Below the pieces are notes generated by a model. That model was not told where the DNA came from. It did no database searches and saw only the letters and a program-made list of their open reading frames with translations. The position numbers were made by a program, and so were the translations under genes. DNA of 12,988 nt, taken from the NCBI GenBank assembly GCA_023230485.1, contig JALNXG010000088.1, forward strand, positions 1 to 12,988, in the 5' to 3' direction. The DNA comes from Melioribacteraceae bacterium. GTDB lineage: Bacteria > Bacteroidota > Ignavibacteria > Ignavibacteriales > Melioribacteraceae. Shown in pieces: positions 6,526-12,988 of this stretch (the stretch's first letter is position 1; the number at the start of each line of letters is the position of its first letter).

Positions 6526-6824
6526 TAGTCTTCTATTATCTCTTTAAGCTGTTCCTTGACACTAATATCTAATTTATCTACAATTGCCATTATAACTGCA
6601 TCAACGGGTTTGTTCTTAGTGAAAGTAGTCTGCCGAGCTGAACTGCCTTGAGCTACTAAGACAATTTCACCATATCCAGCACCAACCGAATCCACAGCTA
6701 CAACAGTAGATTTTTGAGGTTCTAATTCTAAATTAACTTGCCGAACAATTAAAAATTTCGAGCCGACCAGATTCTCATCTTTTCTTGTTGACCATACAGT
6801 CCCAATTACTTTTCCAAGCAACAT
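6525..6824 (-). CDS. Bacterial microcompartment vertex protein BMC-P (EutN/CcmL family), first copy
   Basis: A 99-residue EutN/CcmL-family shell vertex protein. The motifs run GKVIGTVWSTRK (4-15), VVAVDSVGAGYGE (41-53), the classic GSSAR loop (60-64), PVDAVIMAIVD (73-83), and a short charged C-terminal helix (about 84-99). It forms pentamers that close icosahedral shell corners. It lies 58 nt downstream of deoB in an A/T-rich spacer with TATA-like stretches but no convincing terminator, and is translationally coupled to a second, divergent BMC-P. No hexameric (BMC-H) or trimeric (BMC-T) shell gene and no encapsulated enzyme is in the window. This pair must therefore supply a compartment encoded elsewhere in the genome, or be a satellite locus. 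Family assignment is certain; the compartment type is inferred. Confidence 0.95.
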   Translation of the reverse strand: MLLGKVIGTVWSTRKDENLVGSKFLIVRQVNLELEPQKSTVVAVDSVGAGYGEIVLVAQGSSARQTTFTKNKPVDAVIMAIVDKLDISVKEQLKEIIED

Positions 6825-6882
6825 TTAAACTCTCGGTTTTTAGTAAAAAACTTTTTTTATCTATATAAACTATAAAAAACTA

Positions 6883-8043
6883 TTATAAAAGGAAACTTTC
6901 ACCTTTTAAGGAATTGTTCACTTTAAAAAATTCTGCAACTGTCTGCGCAATATCCGAAAAAGTTTTGCGTGTTCCGAGTTCTATTCCAGTCTTATTCTTT
7001 GCAAAAAATAAGAGTGGAGTATATTCCCTGCTATGATCAGTGCTCTTTGATGTTGGATCATTTCCGTGATCTGCCGTTAATAGTAATCTATCTGATTCAT
7101 CCAATGAATTTAGAATTTCGGGCAGTCTATTGTCAAATTCAATTAATGCTTTATAAAATCCTTCCGGATCATTTCTATGTCCATAATAAACATCAAAATC
7201 TACAAGATTCACAAAAATTAGTGAATTATCATATTTCTTTAGTGATTCAATTACGCCATTTACACCTTCGTTATTAGATTTCGATACGACCTGCTTAGTA
7301 ATGCCTTTATAATTAAAAAGGTCATTAATTTTCCCAATAGCAATTGTATTAATTTCGTTTTTTTGAAGATAATCTAAAATAGTGTCAGAAAAAGGAGATA
7401 CAGAATAATCTTTCCTATTAGTAGTTCGTGTAAAACTTCCTGGTTCACCGATAAAGGGTCTAGCGATTACCCTTCCAACTTCATACTCACCGGTTAGTAT
7501 TTCGTATCGTGCAATTTTACAAATCTCATAAAGTCTATCAAGACCAAAATATTTTTCGTGTGCCGCAATCTGGAAAACAGAATCGCCTGAAGTATATACT
7601 ATTGGAAATCCTGTTTTGATATGTTCCTCGCCAAGACTTTTAATAATCTCAGTACCGGAGGCAGGATAATTCCCAAGTATTCCTTTCAAGTGCGATTGAG
7701 AAATAAAATCATTAATAACATTATCTGGGAATCCATTAGGGAATAATGGAAATTCTTTACTGATTTCAAGTCCTCCAATTTCCCAATGACCTGTAGTGGA
7801 ATCTTTGCCTTTAGAAATTTCAGTAAGCTTACCATATGAAGCAGTCGGCTTCTCAATAGGAACGATACCTCTGATCGGTATAATATTACCTAATCCCATT
7901 TTTTGTAAATTGGGTAAATTCATTCCACCAACATAATCAGCCATATTGCCAAGCGTATTACTTCCTTGATCACTATAGAGATTTGCGTCCGGAAGTTCTC
8001 CCACCCCAACACCATCCAAAATAATTATTACAAAATTATTCAT
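6883..8043 (-). CDS. deoB: Phosphopentomutase
   Basis: At 386 residues it has the normal length of a prokaryotic phosphopentomutase of the alkaline-phosphatase superfamily. It interconverts (2-deoxy)ribose 1-phosphate and 5-phosphate in the cytoplasm, linking nucleoside phosphorolysis to central metabolism. Visible active-site residues are D10 (IILDGVGVGE), the phosphorylated Thr84 in DSTTGHWE, D284 and H289 (FDVYYGHRNDPEGF), D325-H326 (ADHGNDPT) and H337 (TDHSREYTP). This is the full set that binds two Mn ions in the Bacillus enzyme. The cap domain lies at about 95-215. The ATG is 3 nt after the stop of the GAF/GGDEF gene, and two BMC vertex genes follow. With a deoxyribose-phosphate aldolase its product would give acetaldehyde and glyceraldehyde 3-phosphate, a typical microcompartment substrate, but no aldolase is seen here. 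Confidence 0.97.
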   Translation of the reverse strand: MNNFVIIILDGVGVGELPDANLYSDQGSNTLGNMADYVGGMNLPNLQKMGLGNIIPIRGIVPIEKPTASYGKLTEISKGKDSTTGHWEIGGLEISKEFPLFPNGFPDNVINDFISQSHLKGILGNYPASGTEIIKSLGEEHIKTGFPIVYTSGDSVFQIAAHEKYFGLDRLYEICKIARYEILTGEYEVGRVIARPFIGEPGSFTRTTNRKDYSVSPFSDTILDYLQKNEINTIAIGKINDLFNYKGITKQVVSKSNNEGVNGVIESLKKYDNSLIFVNLVDFDVYYGHRNDPEGFYKALIEFDNRLPEILNSLDESDRLLLTADHGNDPTSKSTDHSREYTPLLFFAKNKTGIELGTRKTFSDIAQTVAEFFKVNNSLKGESFLL

Positions 8044-8046
8044 AAG

Positions 8047-9930
8047 TTAGTTTATACTTTTAACTGAATTGCCGCCCTTTTCTACAGCTTTATTTAAGGC
8101 GAGTTCAGCATTATAGAGAAGGTCTTGTACATCGGTTCGATTATTGGTTGAGGCTACTCCAATTGAAACAGTGAATGTAGTCTGGCGTGAAACAACCGAG
8201 ATTGGTTTACGGGCAATTTTAATCCTTAATTTTTCTGACCATAAAAAAACATCTTTAGCACTATAATTGAAAAAATAAACTGCAAATATTCGTTCATCCA
8301 TTCGTCCTAATAGATTCATAGGAGTCATCTCATCTCTAATTAAACCTGAAATGGCTTGCAATACCTTTGGGTAAGGATCTCCTTCAAATAATGAATCTTG
8401 CTGAATAAAATCATCTATTTTTATAAGAGCAACTGCTCCTTGAATTTCTAATTCTTTCGCTTTTACTAAATCTACTGTTAAGCGTTCAACGAAATGGTCT
8501 TTTGTTAATGTTTTTGTTTCCACATCAACTGTTAGTAACCCTTTAATTAGCTGATAATTAATATTAGTATGGAATATAAAAGAGAACATTTTAAGAGTAT
8601 TTTTTAAGAAAGCTACATCATCATTAGAAAAGAAACTTTTCTTTAAGGTTTCCAAACAAACTAATCCATATACCTTTTCGTCATATACAAGAGGAATAAC
8701 AAGAAATGAACCATCAAAACTAATATCTTCACTTTTATCAAATCGAGGAAAGTCAGTTGCAGATGTATCATCTATTTTCACTGGAAGTCCGGTCATAATT
8801 GATTTACCTGTCAGTGTTCCATTCAAATCAATTTCAAAACCTTCTCCAAGATATTTGAGAGATGTTTTATTAATCACCTTAGTAATCTTAAATTTATTTT
8901 CAATAGAGTTATATGTAACCAAACTATATACATCATATTGAGAAAGAGAATCAACAGCATGTTCTAACCCGTCATAAACATCTGCATCATCTTCATATTT
9001 GCGGTCTAGACTAAGGAAAGAAAGTACCGATCTTAATCTCTGATCAATTAGGTTTTCAGAATGTTTTTCTTCAAACAGGGAAACAATAATAGAAATAACT
9101 CTTACTACTCTTCCGAGTTGAAATATTTGTTCAACTCCAAAGGCATCATTATTTTTACTATCAATAGCAAGGATACCTATAAATTCAGTATTATAAAAAA
9201 TAGGTACTCCCACAAAACTTTTTATTGATTGAGGAGATAAATAATAACGCAAAACATCAGGTTCGGCATTCAATGTAATATCGGTTAATATTTCAGGTTC
9301 TTTATTTATAACAATTTTACTAAGTATATCATTTTCAAGATCGAATTTCTTTTTTGCAATTTGATCGCTTGCCGATTCAAATCGATCAAGTGAAATCCTT
9401 TTTGTCCTTGGGTTATAAAAAAAGAAGAGGGCTGAATGCGCCATAAATGAGAACTTGACTACATGGAGAATTTTATCTATTACAAATCCGAACTGCTCGC
9501 CCTGATTAATATTATCCGGAATTTTTTCTTCAATAATTTTATGAAATGCTTCGCGATAATCTGGTGGCATGTTTTCTAACCCACCCAAATTCTTTGGATT
9601 TTCTATTAATTCATTATCGCTATTATATTTAGGGTTAGGAGTTTTCTTAAGTATTACAAATCCTTCTCCATCTTCACTACTATATTCGTTTGTTCTTGAG
9701 GTTCGATTGTCAAATTCAGGTTCTTCAACGAAGTCATCGAGTTCATTTTTATTAGGGAGTAAGTTATTAACTGAATCTCTTAAAAATATTATAAATCCGA
9801 CATAAATGGTGAGGATAATTGCAGCAGATATTCTTATATATGTTTCTTCAATAAATATTAGACATGCAACTAATATTGGAATTGCAGAAAATGTAAGTAA
9901 CCTTTTTATATTTTTCTTGTTTAGTTGCAT
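8047..9930 (-). CDS. Membrane-anchored GAF-GAF protein with degenerate GGDEF domain
   Basis: A 627-residue protein. Two adjacent hydrophobic helices (about 10-27 and 33-51) anchor it, followed by an acidic, disordered cytoplasmic stretch (about 55-120). A first GAF domain spans about 145-290 (SFVGVPIFYNTEFIGILAID) and a second about 305-457 (FLVIPLVYDEKVYGLVCLE). A C-terminal GGDEF-family fold spans about 470-627, with VALIKIDDF, LGRMDERIFAVYF and FTVSIGVAS. The catalytic GGDEF signature is replaced by D545-E-R-I-F549, so diguanylate cyclase activity is not expected. It may act as a sensor or nucleotide receptor, or have lost its enzyme role. It sits between engB and deoB, and deoB begins 3 nt downstream, so it is co-transcribed with deoB and the BMC-P genes. 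The start has no SD; the next in-frame starts would cut into the membrane anchor. Confidence 0.85.
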   Translation of the reverse strand: MQLNKKNIKRLLTFSAIPILVACLIFIEETYIRISAAIILTIYVGFIIFLRDSVNNLLPNKNELDDFVEEPEFDNRTSRTNEYSSEDGEGFVILKKTPNPKYNSDNELIENPKNLGGLENMPPDYREAFHKIIEEKIPDNINQGEQFGFVIDKILHVVKFSFMAHSALFFFYNPRTKRISLDRFESASDQIAKKKFDLENDILSKIVINKEPEILTDITLNAEPDVLRYYLSPQSIKSFVGVPIFYNTEFIGILAIDSKNNDAFGVEQIFQLGRVVRVISIIVSLFEEKHSENLIDQRLRSVLSFLSLDRKYEDDADVYDGLEHAVDSLSQYDVYSLVTYNSIENKFKITKVINKTSLKYLGEGFEIDLNGTLTGKSIMTGLPVKIDDTSATDFPRFDKSEDISFDGSFLVIPLVYDEKVYGLVCLETLKKSFFSNDDVAFLKNTLKMFSFIFHTNINYQLIKGLLTVDVETKTLTKDHFVERLTVDLVKAKELEIQGAVALIKIDDFIQQDSLFEGDPYPKVLQAISGLIRDEMTPMNLLGRMDERIFAVYFFNYSAKDVFLWSEKLRIKIARKPISVVSRQTTFTVSIGVASTNNRTDVQDLLYNAELALNKAVEKGGNSVKSIN

Positions 9931-9960
9931 TTAGAAATATGAACGGCTGATTAGTTAGAA

Positions 9961-9990
9961 ATAATAAACGAATAATACTAAACTTTACAA
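9961..9990 (-). promoter_or_regulatory. Putative promoter upstream of the GAF-GGDEF/deoB/BMC-P genes
   Basis: In the 69-nt gap after engB the minus strand carries TTGTAA (9985-9990) and TATTAT (9961-9966) with an 18-nt spacer, about 30 nt before the ATG. The -35 match is 4/6 and the -10 match 5/6. In such AT-rich DNA this is weak evidence. Confidence 0.3.
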
Positions 9991-9999
9991 TTAATTTCA

Positions 10000-10581
10000 T
10001 TAGTTAAAAAGTCTGGAGAGCATTATTACAATCTCTTTTTTGCCCACACCATTAATACTAGAGAAATAAAATAGATTATCTCCGAAGCTTAAATTCGGGA
10101 AGAAATCTTTTATATTCTTTTTTGCAACGGCTAATTCTGATTGCTTTAATTTATCAACTTTATTCAAAACAATAATGTAAGGAATATCATTATTAACTAA
10201 ATATTCATTTAATTCAAAATCTGTTTCCATAGGTTTATGGCGCGAATCAATTAAATGGATCGCAATTCTTTTATCAACCTTCCTATTGAAAAAATCAGTT
10301 ACCATTCTTTTCCAAGAATCTCTTTCGGTTTTACTTACCTTCGCATAACCAAATCCGGGAAGATCAATCATAAAGAAATTATTATCCACTAAGTAATAAT
10401 TAATTGAGCGCGTTTTACCGGGAGTAGAGCTAGTCTTAGCAAGATTCTTTTTATTAAATAGGGTATTAATAAAGGAGGATTTACCAACATTAGATCTACC
10501 GCATAATATAACTTCGGGGAAATCTTCCGTAGGTATTTCAGATAACTTATAAACAGGTTTTAAAAATACTATTTCTTTCAT
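10000..10581 (-). CDS. engB: Ribosome biogenesis GTPase EngB/YsxC
   Basis: A 193-residue TrmE-Era-EngA-EngB-family GTPase, usual length, needed for assembly of the large ribosomal subunit. The G motifs are complete: G1 GRSNVGKSS at 28-36, G2 Thr in TPGKT (53-57), G3 DLPGFG at 73-78, G4 NKVDK at 140-144, and G5-like SSINGVGK at 174-181. The N-terminal stretch before G1 matches the family, so the ATG at 10581 is the likely start. There is no SD: directly before it lie the U-run and hairpin of the rplQ terminator. Expression therefore depends on read-through or on a promoter inside or just upstream of that hairpin. Its place between the alpha operon and the GAF/deoB genes makes functional sense only with the ribosomal side. 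Confidence 0.96.
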   Translation of the reverse strand: MKEIVFLKPVYKLSEIPTEDFPEVILCGRSNVGKSSFINTLFNKKNLAKTSSTPGKTRSINYYLVDNNFFMIDLPGFGYAKVSKTERDSWKRMVTDFFNRKVDKRIAIHLIDSRHKPMETDFELNEYLVNNDIPYIIVLNKVDKLKQSELAVAKKNIKDFFPNLSFGDNLFYFSSINGVGKKEIVIMLSRLFN

Positions 10582-10586
10582 AAAAT

Positions 10587-10627
10587 AAAAAAGAGCAGCG
10601 TTTTTTGAACAAACGTCTGCTCTTTTT
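10587..10627 (-). terminator. Intrinsic terminator of the alpha ribosomal operon
   Basis: A long stem (AAAAAGAGCAG-CG at 10588-10600 pairing with CG-T-CTGCTCTTTTT at 10614-10627) has a single bulged T, a 13-nt loop, and a U-run on the minus strand. It lies between the rplQ stop and the engB start, and its 3' end is about 5 nt from the engB ATG. It could act as an attenuator for engB as well as a terminator for rplQ. Confidence 0.85.
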
Positions 10628-10649
10628 AAAATCCTTAATTTTAAGGAAA

Positions 10650-11222
10650 CTATACAGTCTTATTAGCAATTTGTGTTTTCTTGGCAGAAGATTTAGCTTT
10701 AGTAGAAGCAGATACTTTTTCCTTTTTAGGTTTAGCTTCTTTTTTTACTTTTGCTTCACCCTTAGCATCAGCTTTATCAGCTTTTGCTTTAGCAGATTTT
10801 TCTTTTTTCTCTTTATCTGCAGGTTCTTCGCTCTTCTTAGCTTTTGCTTTCTCAATAGATATTTCAGAAAAATCAACTAACTCAATAATAGCCATTTCAG
10901 CAGCATCACCAAGTCTTTGACCAAGTTTTACGATTCTTGTATAACCACCGGGGCGAGTACCTATTTTTTCTACAATAGTAGTAAACAATTCTTTGACTAT
11001 CTCTTTGTCATTGATATCTTGAGCGGTTACTCTTCTATTAGCAACTGAATCAACTTTTGCTCTAGTAATCATCGGTTCTACATAAGTGCGTAGTTCCTTT
11101 GCTTTCGCTAAAGTAGTTTTGATTTTTTTATGTTCTAGAAGAGCAGTAGCTAAATTTCTTAAAGTAGCTGTTCTATGACTGGCAGTTCTTCCAAGCTTTC
11201 TTCCTTTAATTCCGTGTCTCAT
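10650..11222 (-). CDS. rplQ: Large ribosomal subunit protein bL17 with long Lys/Ala-rich tail
   Basis: The first 120 residues are a normal bL17: MRHGIKGRKLGRTASHR at the N-terminus, ALLEHKKIKTTLAKAKELR at 27-45, and the GTRPGGYTRIVKLGQRLGDA core at 88-107. Residues about 124-190 are an added low-complexity tail made of Lys, Ala, Glu and Ser in short repeats (KAKAD, KKEAKPKKEK). It takes the protein from the usual 115-130 to 190 residues. The tail is likely disordered and RNA- or protein-binding, and extended bL17 tails are known in the Bacteroidetes group. It is the last gene of the rpsK-rpsD-rpoA-rplQ operon, 22 nt after rpoA, with SD TGGAGAAG, and is followed by a strong terminator. Confidence 0.97.
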   Translation of the reverse strand: MRHGIKGRKLGRTASHRTATLRNLATALLEHKKIKTTLAKAKELRTYVEPMITRAKVDSVANRRVTAQDINDKEIVKELFTTIVEKIGTRPGGYTRIVKLGQRLGDAAEMAIIELVDFSEISIEKAKAKKSEEPADKEKKEKSAKAKADKADAKGEAKVKKEAKPKKEKVSASTKAKSSAKKTQIANKTV

Positions 11223-11244
11223 TTAAAACTTCTCCAGGTATGAA

Positions 11245-12240
11245 CTAATTTTTATCTGATTTTTCTTTAATGTATTTATCAACGTCCATTCCAAATTCAA
11301 GATTATGATTTTCAACAATTTCAATCAATTCGGCTAAGGACTTTCTTCCGAAGTTTCTGAACTTAAGCATTTCACTTTCATCACGCCTAACTAAATCACC
11401 TAAATACTTAATATTAGCAGCTTTTAGACAATTATGAGAGCGGACGCTTAATTCAAGATCATCAACGCTAGTAGTTAATATTTTTCTAATTCTCTCGGTT
11501 TCAGCATCTTCTTTGCTTTCTTCTTTTTCTTCTTCTTGTTCGTTATCGAAATTTATAAATAAATTTATATGATCTTTAAGAATCTTAGCGGCTCCGGATA
11601 ATGCTTCTAGCGGAGTAATTGAACCATCTGTTCTTATATCAAGAGTTAATTTTTCATAATCATTCTTTTCGCCGATACGAACGTTTTCTATATCATATTT
11701 TACATTGACAATCGGAGTAAAAATAGAATCTATCGGAATTATACCAATTGTCTGATCTGGTATCTTTTGTTCTATTGAAGGCACATAACCTTTACCAATA
11801 CCAAAACGTAATTCTATATTAAATTTTGCATCACCGGTAAGCGAAGCAATATGCTGATCAGGATTTAGAATCTCAATATCAGGGCATGCCTTTTGAATAT
11901 CTGCTGCGGTGAATTCTTTTGAACCATTTAAAGACAATTCACATGAAGTGGTCTTTTTGTTGTTTATTTTTAATCTCACTTTTTTGAGATTAAGAATAAT
12001 TTCGGTTACATCTTCAACAACTCCAGGAACGGTTGCAAATTCATGCAATACACCTTCAATCTTTACTGCAGTAAAAGCAGCACCGGTTAAAGATGATATT
12101 AATACCCTTCTTAAAGAATTACCTAATGTAACACCAAAACCTCTTTCTAATGGTTGGATGAAAATTCTTCCAAAATTAGTAGAATTAGAGGAGTCATCAA
12201 TTACAACACCTTCAGGAATTTTTATAAACGGATAGCTCAT
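11245..12240 (-). CDS. rpoA: DNA-directed RNA polymerase subunit alpha
   Basis: A 331-residue alpha subunit, usual length. The N-terminal assembly domain (about 1-230) has the dimerisation signature LGNSLRRVLISSLTGAA (39-55) and HEFATVPGVVEDVTEI (66-81). A very acidic linker (EQEEEKEESKEDAETE, 234-249) connects to the C-terminal domain (about 255-320). This keeps the UP-element and activator surface: VDDLELSVRSHNCL with Arg267, equivalent to E. coli Arg265, and NFGRKSLAE (296-304). Two alpha subunits scaffold beta and beta' assembly. The start is supported by AGGA six nt upstream. It sits between rpsD (27-nt gap) and rplQ, the standard alpha-operon order. Confidence 0.98.
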   Translation of the reverse strand: MSYPFIKIPEGVVIDDSSNSTNFGRIFIQPLERGFGVTLGNSLRRVLISSLTGAAFTAVKIEGVLHEFATVPGVVEDVTEIILNLKKVRLKINNKKTTSCELSLNGSKEFTAADIQKACPDIEILNPDQHIASLTGDAKFNIELRFGIGKGYVPSIEQKIPDQTIGIIPIDSIFTPIVNVKYDIENVRIGEKNDYEKLTLDIRTDGSITPLEALSGAAKILKDHINLFINFDNEQEEEKEESKEDAETERIRKILTTSVDDLELSVRSHNCLKAANIKYLGDLVRRDESEMLKFRNFGRKSLAELIEIVENHNLEFGMDVDKYIKEKSDKN

Positions 12241-12267
12241 TTAGTATCCTCTTTATTAAATTTCAAA

Positions 12268-12894
12268 TTACTTAGAATATAACTCAACAATTAGTTGCTC
12301 ATTAGCAGTCAATGGAATATCTTCTCTTTCAGGAATCTGAATGAAAGAGCCGGATAATGCTGCTTTATCAACAGTTAGCCAATTATATACGTTATCTTTT
12401 GTTTTTCTTAATGAATTATGAATTACATCAAGTTTCTTGCTATTATCGCGAACACTGATTTTATCACCGGCTTTCAACAAATAAGAAGGTATATCAACAA
12501 GTGTACTATTAACAGTAAAATGGCGATGAATAATCAATTGGCGAGCAGCCTTTCTTGATGGAGCAAATCCAAGACGGTAAACTGTATTATCAAGTCTTCT
12601 TTCAAGAAGCTTAATTAAGTTTGTACCCGTAATACCTTTCATCTTGTTAGCTTTATCAAAAAGATTCTCAAACTGCGTCTCTAAAACACCATAAATTCTT
12701 TTAACTTTTTGTTTTTCACGTAACTGAAGACCATACTCCGAGAATTTAGATCTGCGTGACTGTCCATGCTGACCCGGAGGATAGTTTCTTTTTTCTAAAG
12801 GGCATTTCTCTGAAGTACATTTAGAACCCTTAAGAAATAATTTTTGTTTTTCTCTTCTGCATAACTTGCAACTAGAACCTGTGTATCTTGCCAT
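12268..12894 (-). CDS. rpsD: Small ribosomal subunit protein uS4
   Basis: A 208-residue uS4, usual length. The N-terminal zinc-binding set C9-x2-C12...C26-x4-C31 is intact, so this is the Zn-containing (C+) form. The conserved YPPGQHG loop is at 38-44, and the S4 RNA-binding domain (about 99-160) includes RLDNTVYRLGFAPSRKAARQ. It binds the 5' domain of 16S rRNA early in 30S assembly and in many bacteria autoregulates the alpha operon. It follows rpsK after 15 nt with a strong SD (AGGAGA) and precedes rpoA by 27 nt. Confidence 0.98.
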   Translation of the reverse strand: MARYTGSSCKLCRREKQKLFLKGSKCTSEKCPLEKRNYPPGQHGQSRRSKFSEYGLQLREKQKVKRIYGVLETQFENLFDKANKMKGITGTNLIKLLERRLDNTVYRLGFAPSRKAARQLIIHRHFTVNSTLVDIPSYLLKAGDKISVRDNSKKLDVIHNSLRKTKDNVYNWLTVDKAALSGSFIQIPEREDIPLTANEQLIVELYSK

Positions 12895-12909
12895 CTAAAT
12901 TTTCTCCTA

Positions 12910-12988
12910 TTAAACTCTTCTACGTTTTGGTGGTCGGCAGCCATTATGTGGTATAGGCGTACTGTCTTTGATAGATAATATCTGTAAT
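12910..12988 (-). CDS. rpsK: Small ribosomal subunit protein uS11 (3' end only)
   Basis: The right edge of the window holds the last 25 codons of a minus-strand gene, ending at TAA 12910-12912. The peptide ends STPIPHNGCRPPKRRRV, the nearly invariant C-terminus of bacterial uS11. It binds 16S rRNA in the platform of the 30S subunit. rpsD follows 15 nt downstream, as in the standard alpha operon. The start lies outside the window. Confidence 0.95.
   Translation of the reverse strand, partial: LQILSIKDSTPIPHNGCRPPKRRRV

Noticed and set aside
6825..6882. Terminator between deoB and the first BMC-P gene
   Set aside because: Only A and T runs are present, with no GC-containing stem; co-transcription remains possible.
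10605..10920. Two + strand open frames rich in Phe/Ser/Leu opposite rplQ
   Set aside because: They are the antisense image of the Lys/Ala-rich bL17 tail; the composition is explained by low-complexity codons.

Overview
The window is AT-rich chromosomal DNA from a bacterium of the Bacteroidetes/Chlorobi group, most likely the Ignavibacteria. This rests on three observations: a C-terminal type IX secretion (T9SS) sorting domain of the NYPNPFNPST...GVYLYEL type at 943-1848, housekeeping proteins of that flavour, and generally weak Shine-Dalgarno (SD) signals. The lineage is an inference from sequence character, not from a search.

Layout. On the + strand at the left are the 3' end of a large secreted multidomain protein (carboxypeptidase-regulatory-like, fibronectin III and carbohydrate-binding-like parts), a T9SS-exported protein with a signal peptide, and an acyl-ACP thioesterase. 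From about 2940 rightwards everything is on the - strand. In transcription order, right to left, it reads: rpsK (3' end), rpsD, rpoA, rplQ and a strong terminator (end of the alpha ribosomal operon); then engB, a membrane-anchored GAF-GAF-degenerate-GGDEF protein, deoB, two tandem bacterial microcompartment vertex proteins (BMC-P, EutN/CcmL family), a short remnant of the 3' end of an rpoD-type sigma gene, and an NlpC/P60 lipoprotein. A separate tight operon follows: terC, a response regulator with a second degenerate receiver, and a 62-residue Cys/His protein. Last come tRNA-Gly(GCC) and tRNA-Cys(GCA), each with a terminator.

Two points stand out. First, phosphopentomutase (deoB) lies directly upstream of two BMC vertex genes, behind a regulator-like gene only 3 nt away. 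This suggests that nucleoside-derived (deoxy)ribose phosphate feeds a microcompartment, as in the sugar-phosphate-utilising BMC class that carries deoxyribose-phosphate aldolase. The shell hexamers and the enzymes of such a compartment are not in this window. Second, at 6162-6269, overlapping out of frame with the tail of the second BMC-P gene, the sequence encodes the last 30-odd residues of a primary sigma factor (region 4.2) with a natural stop but no start. This is a recombination scar at the edge of the BMC cassette. The other genes are ordinary core functions with a few local oddities, listed in the findings.
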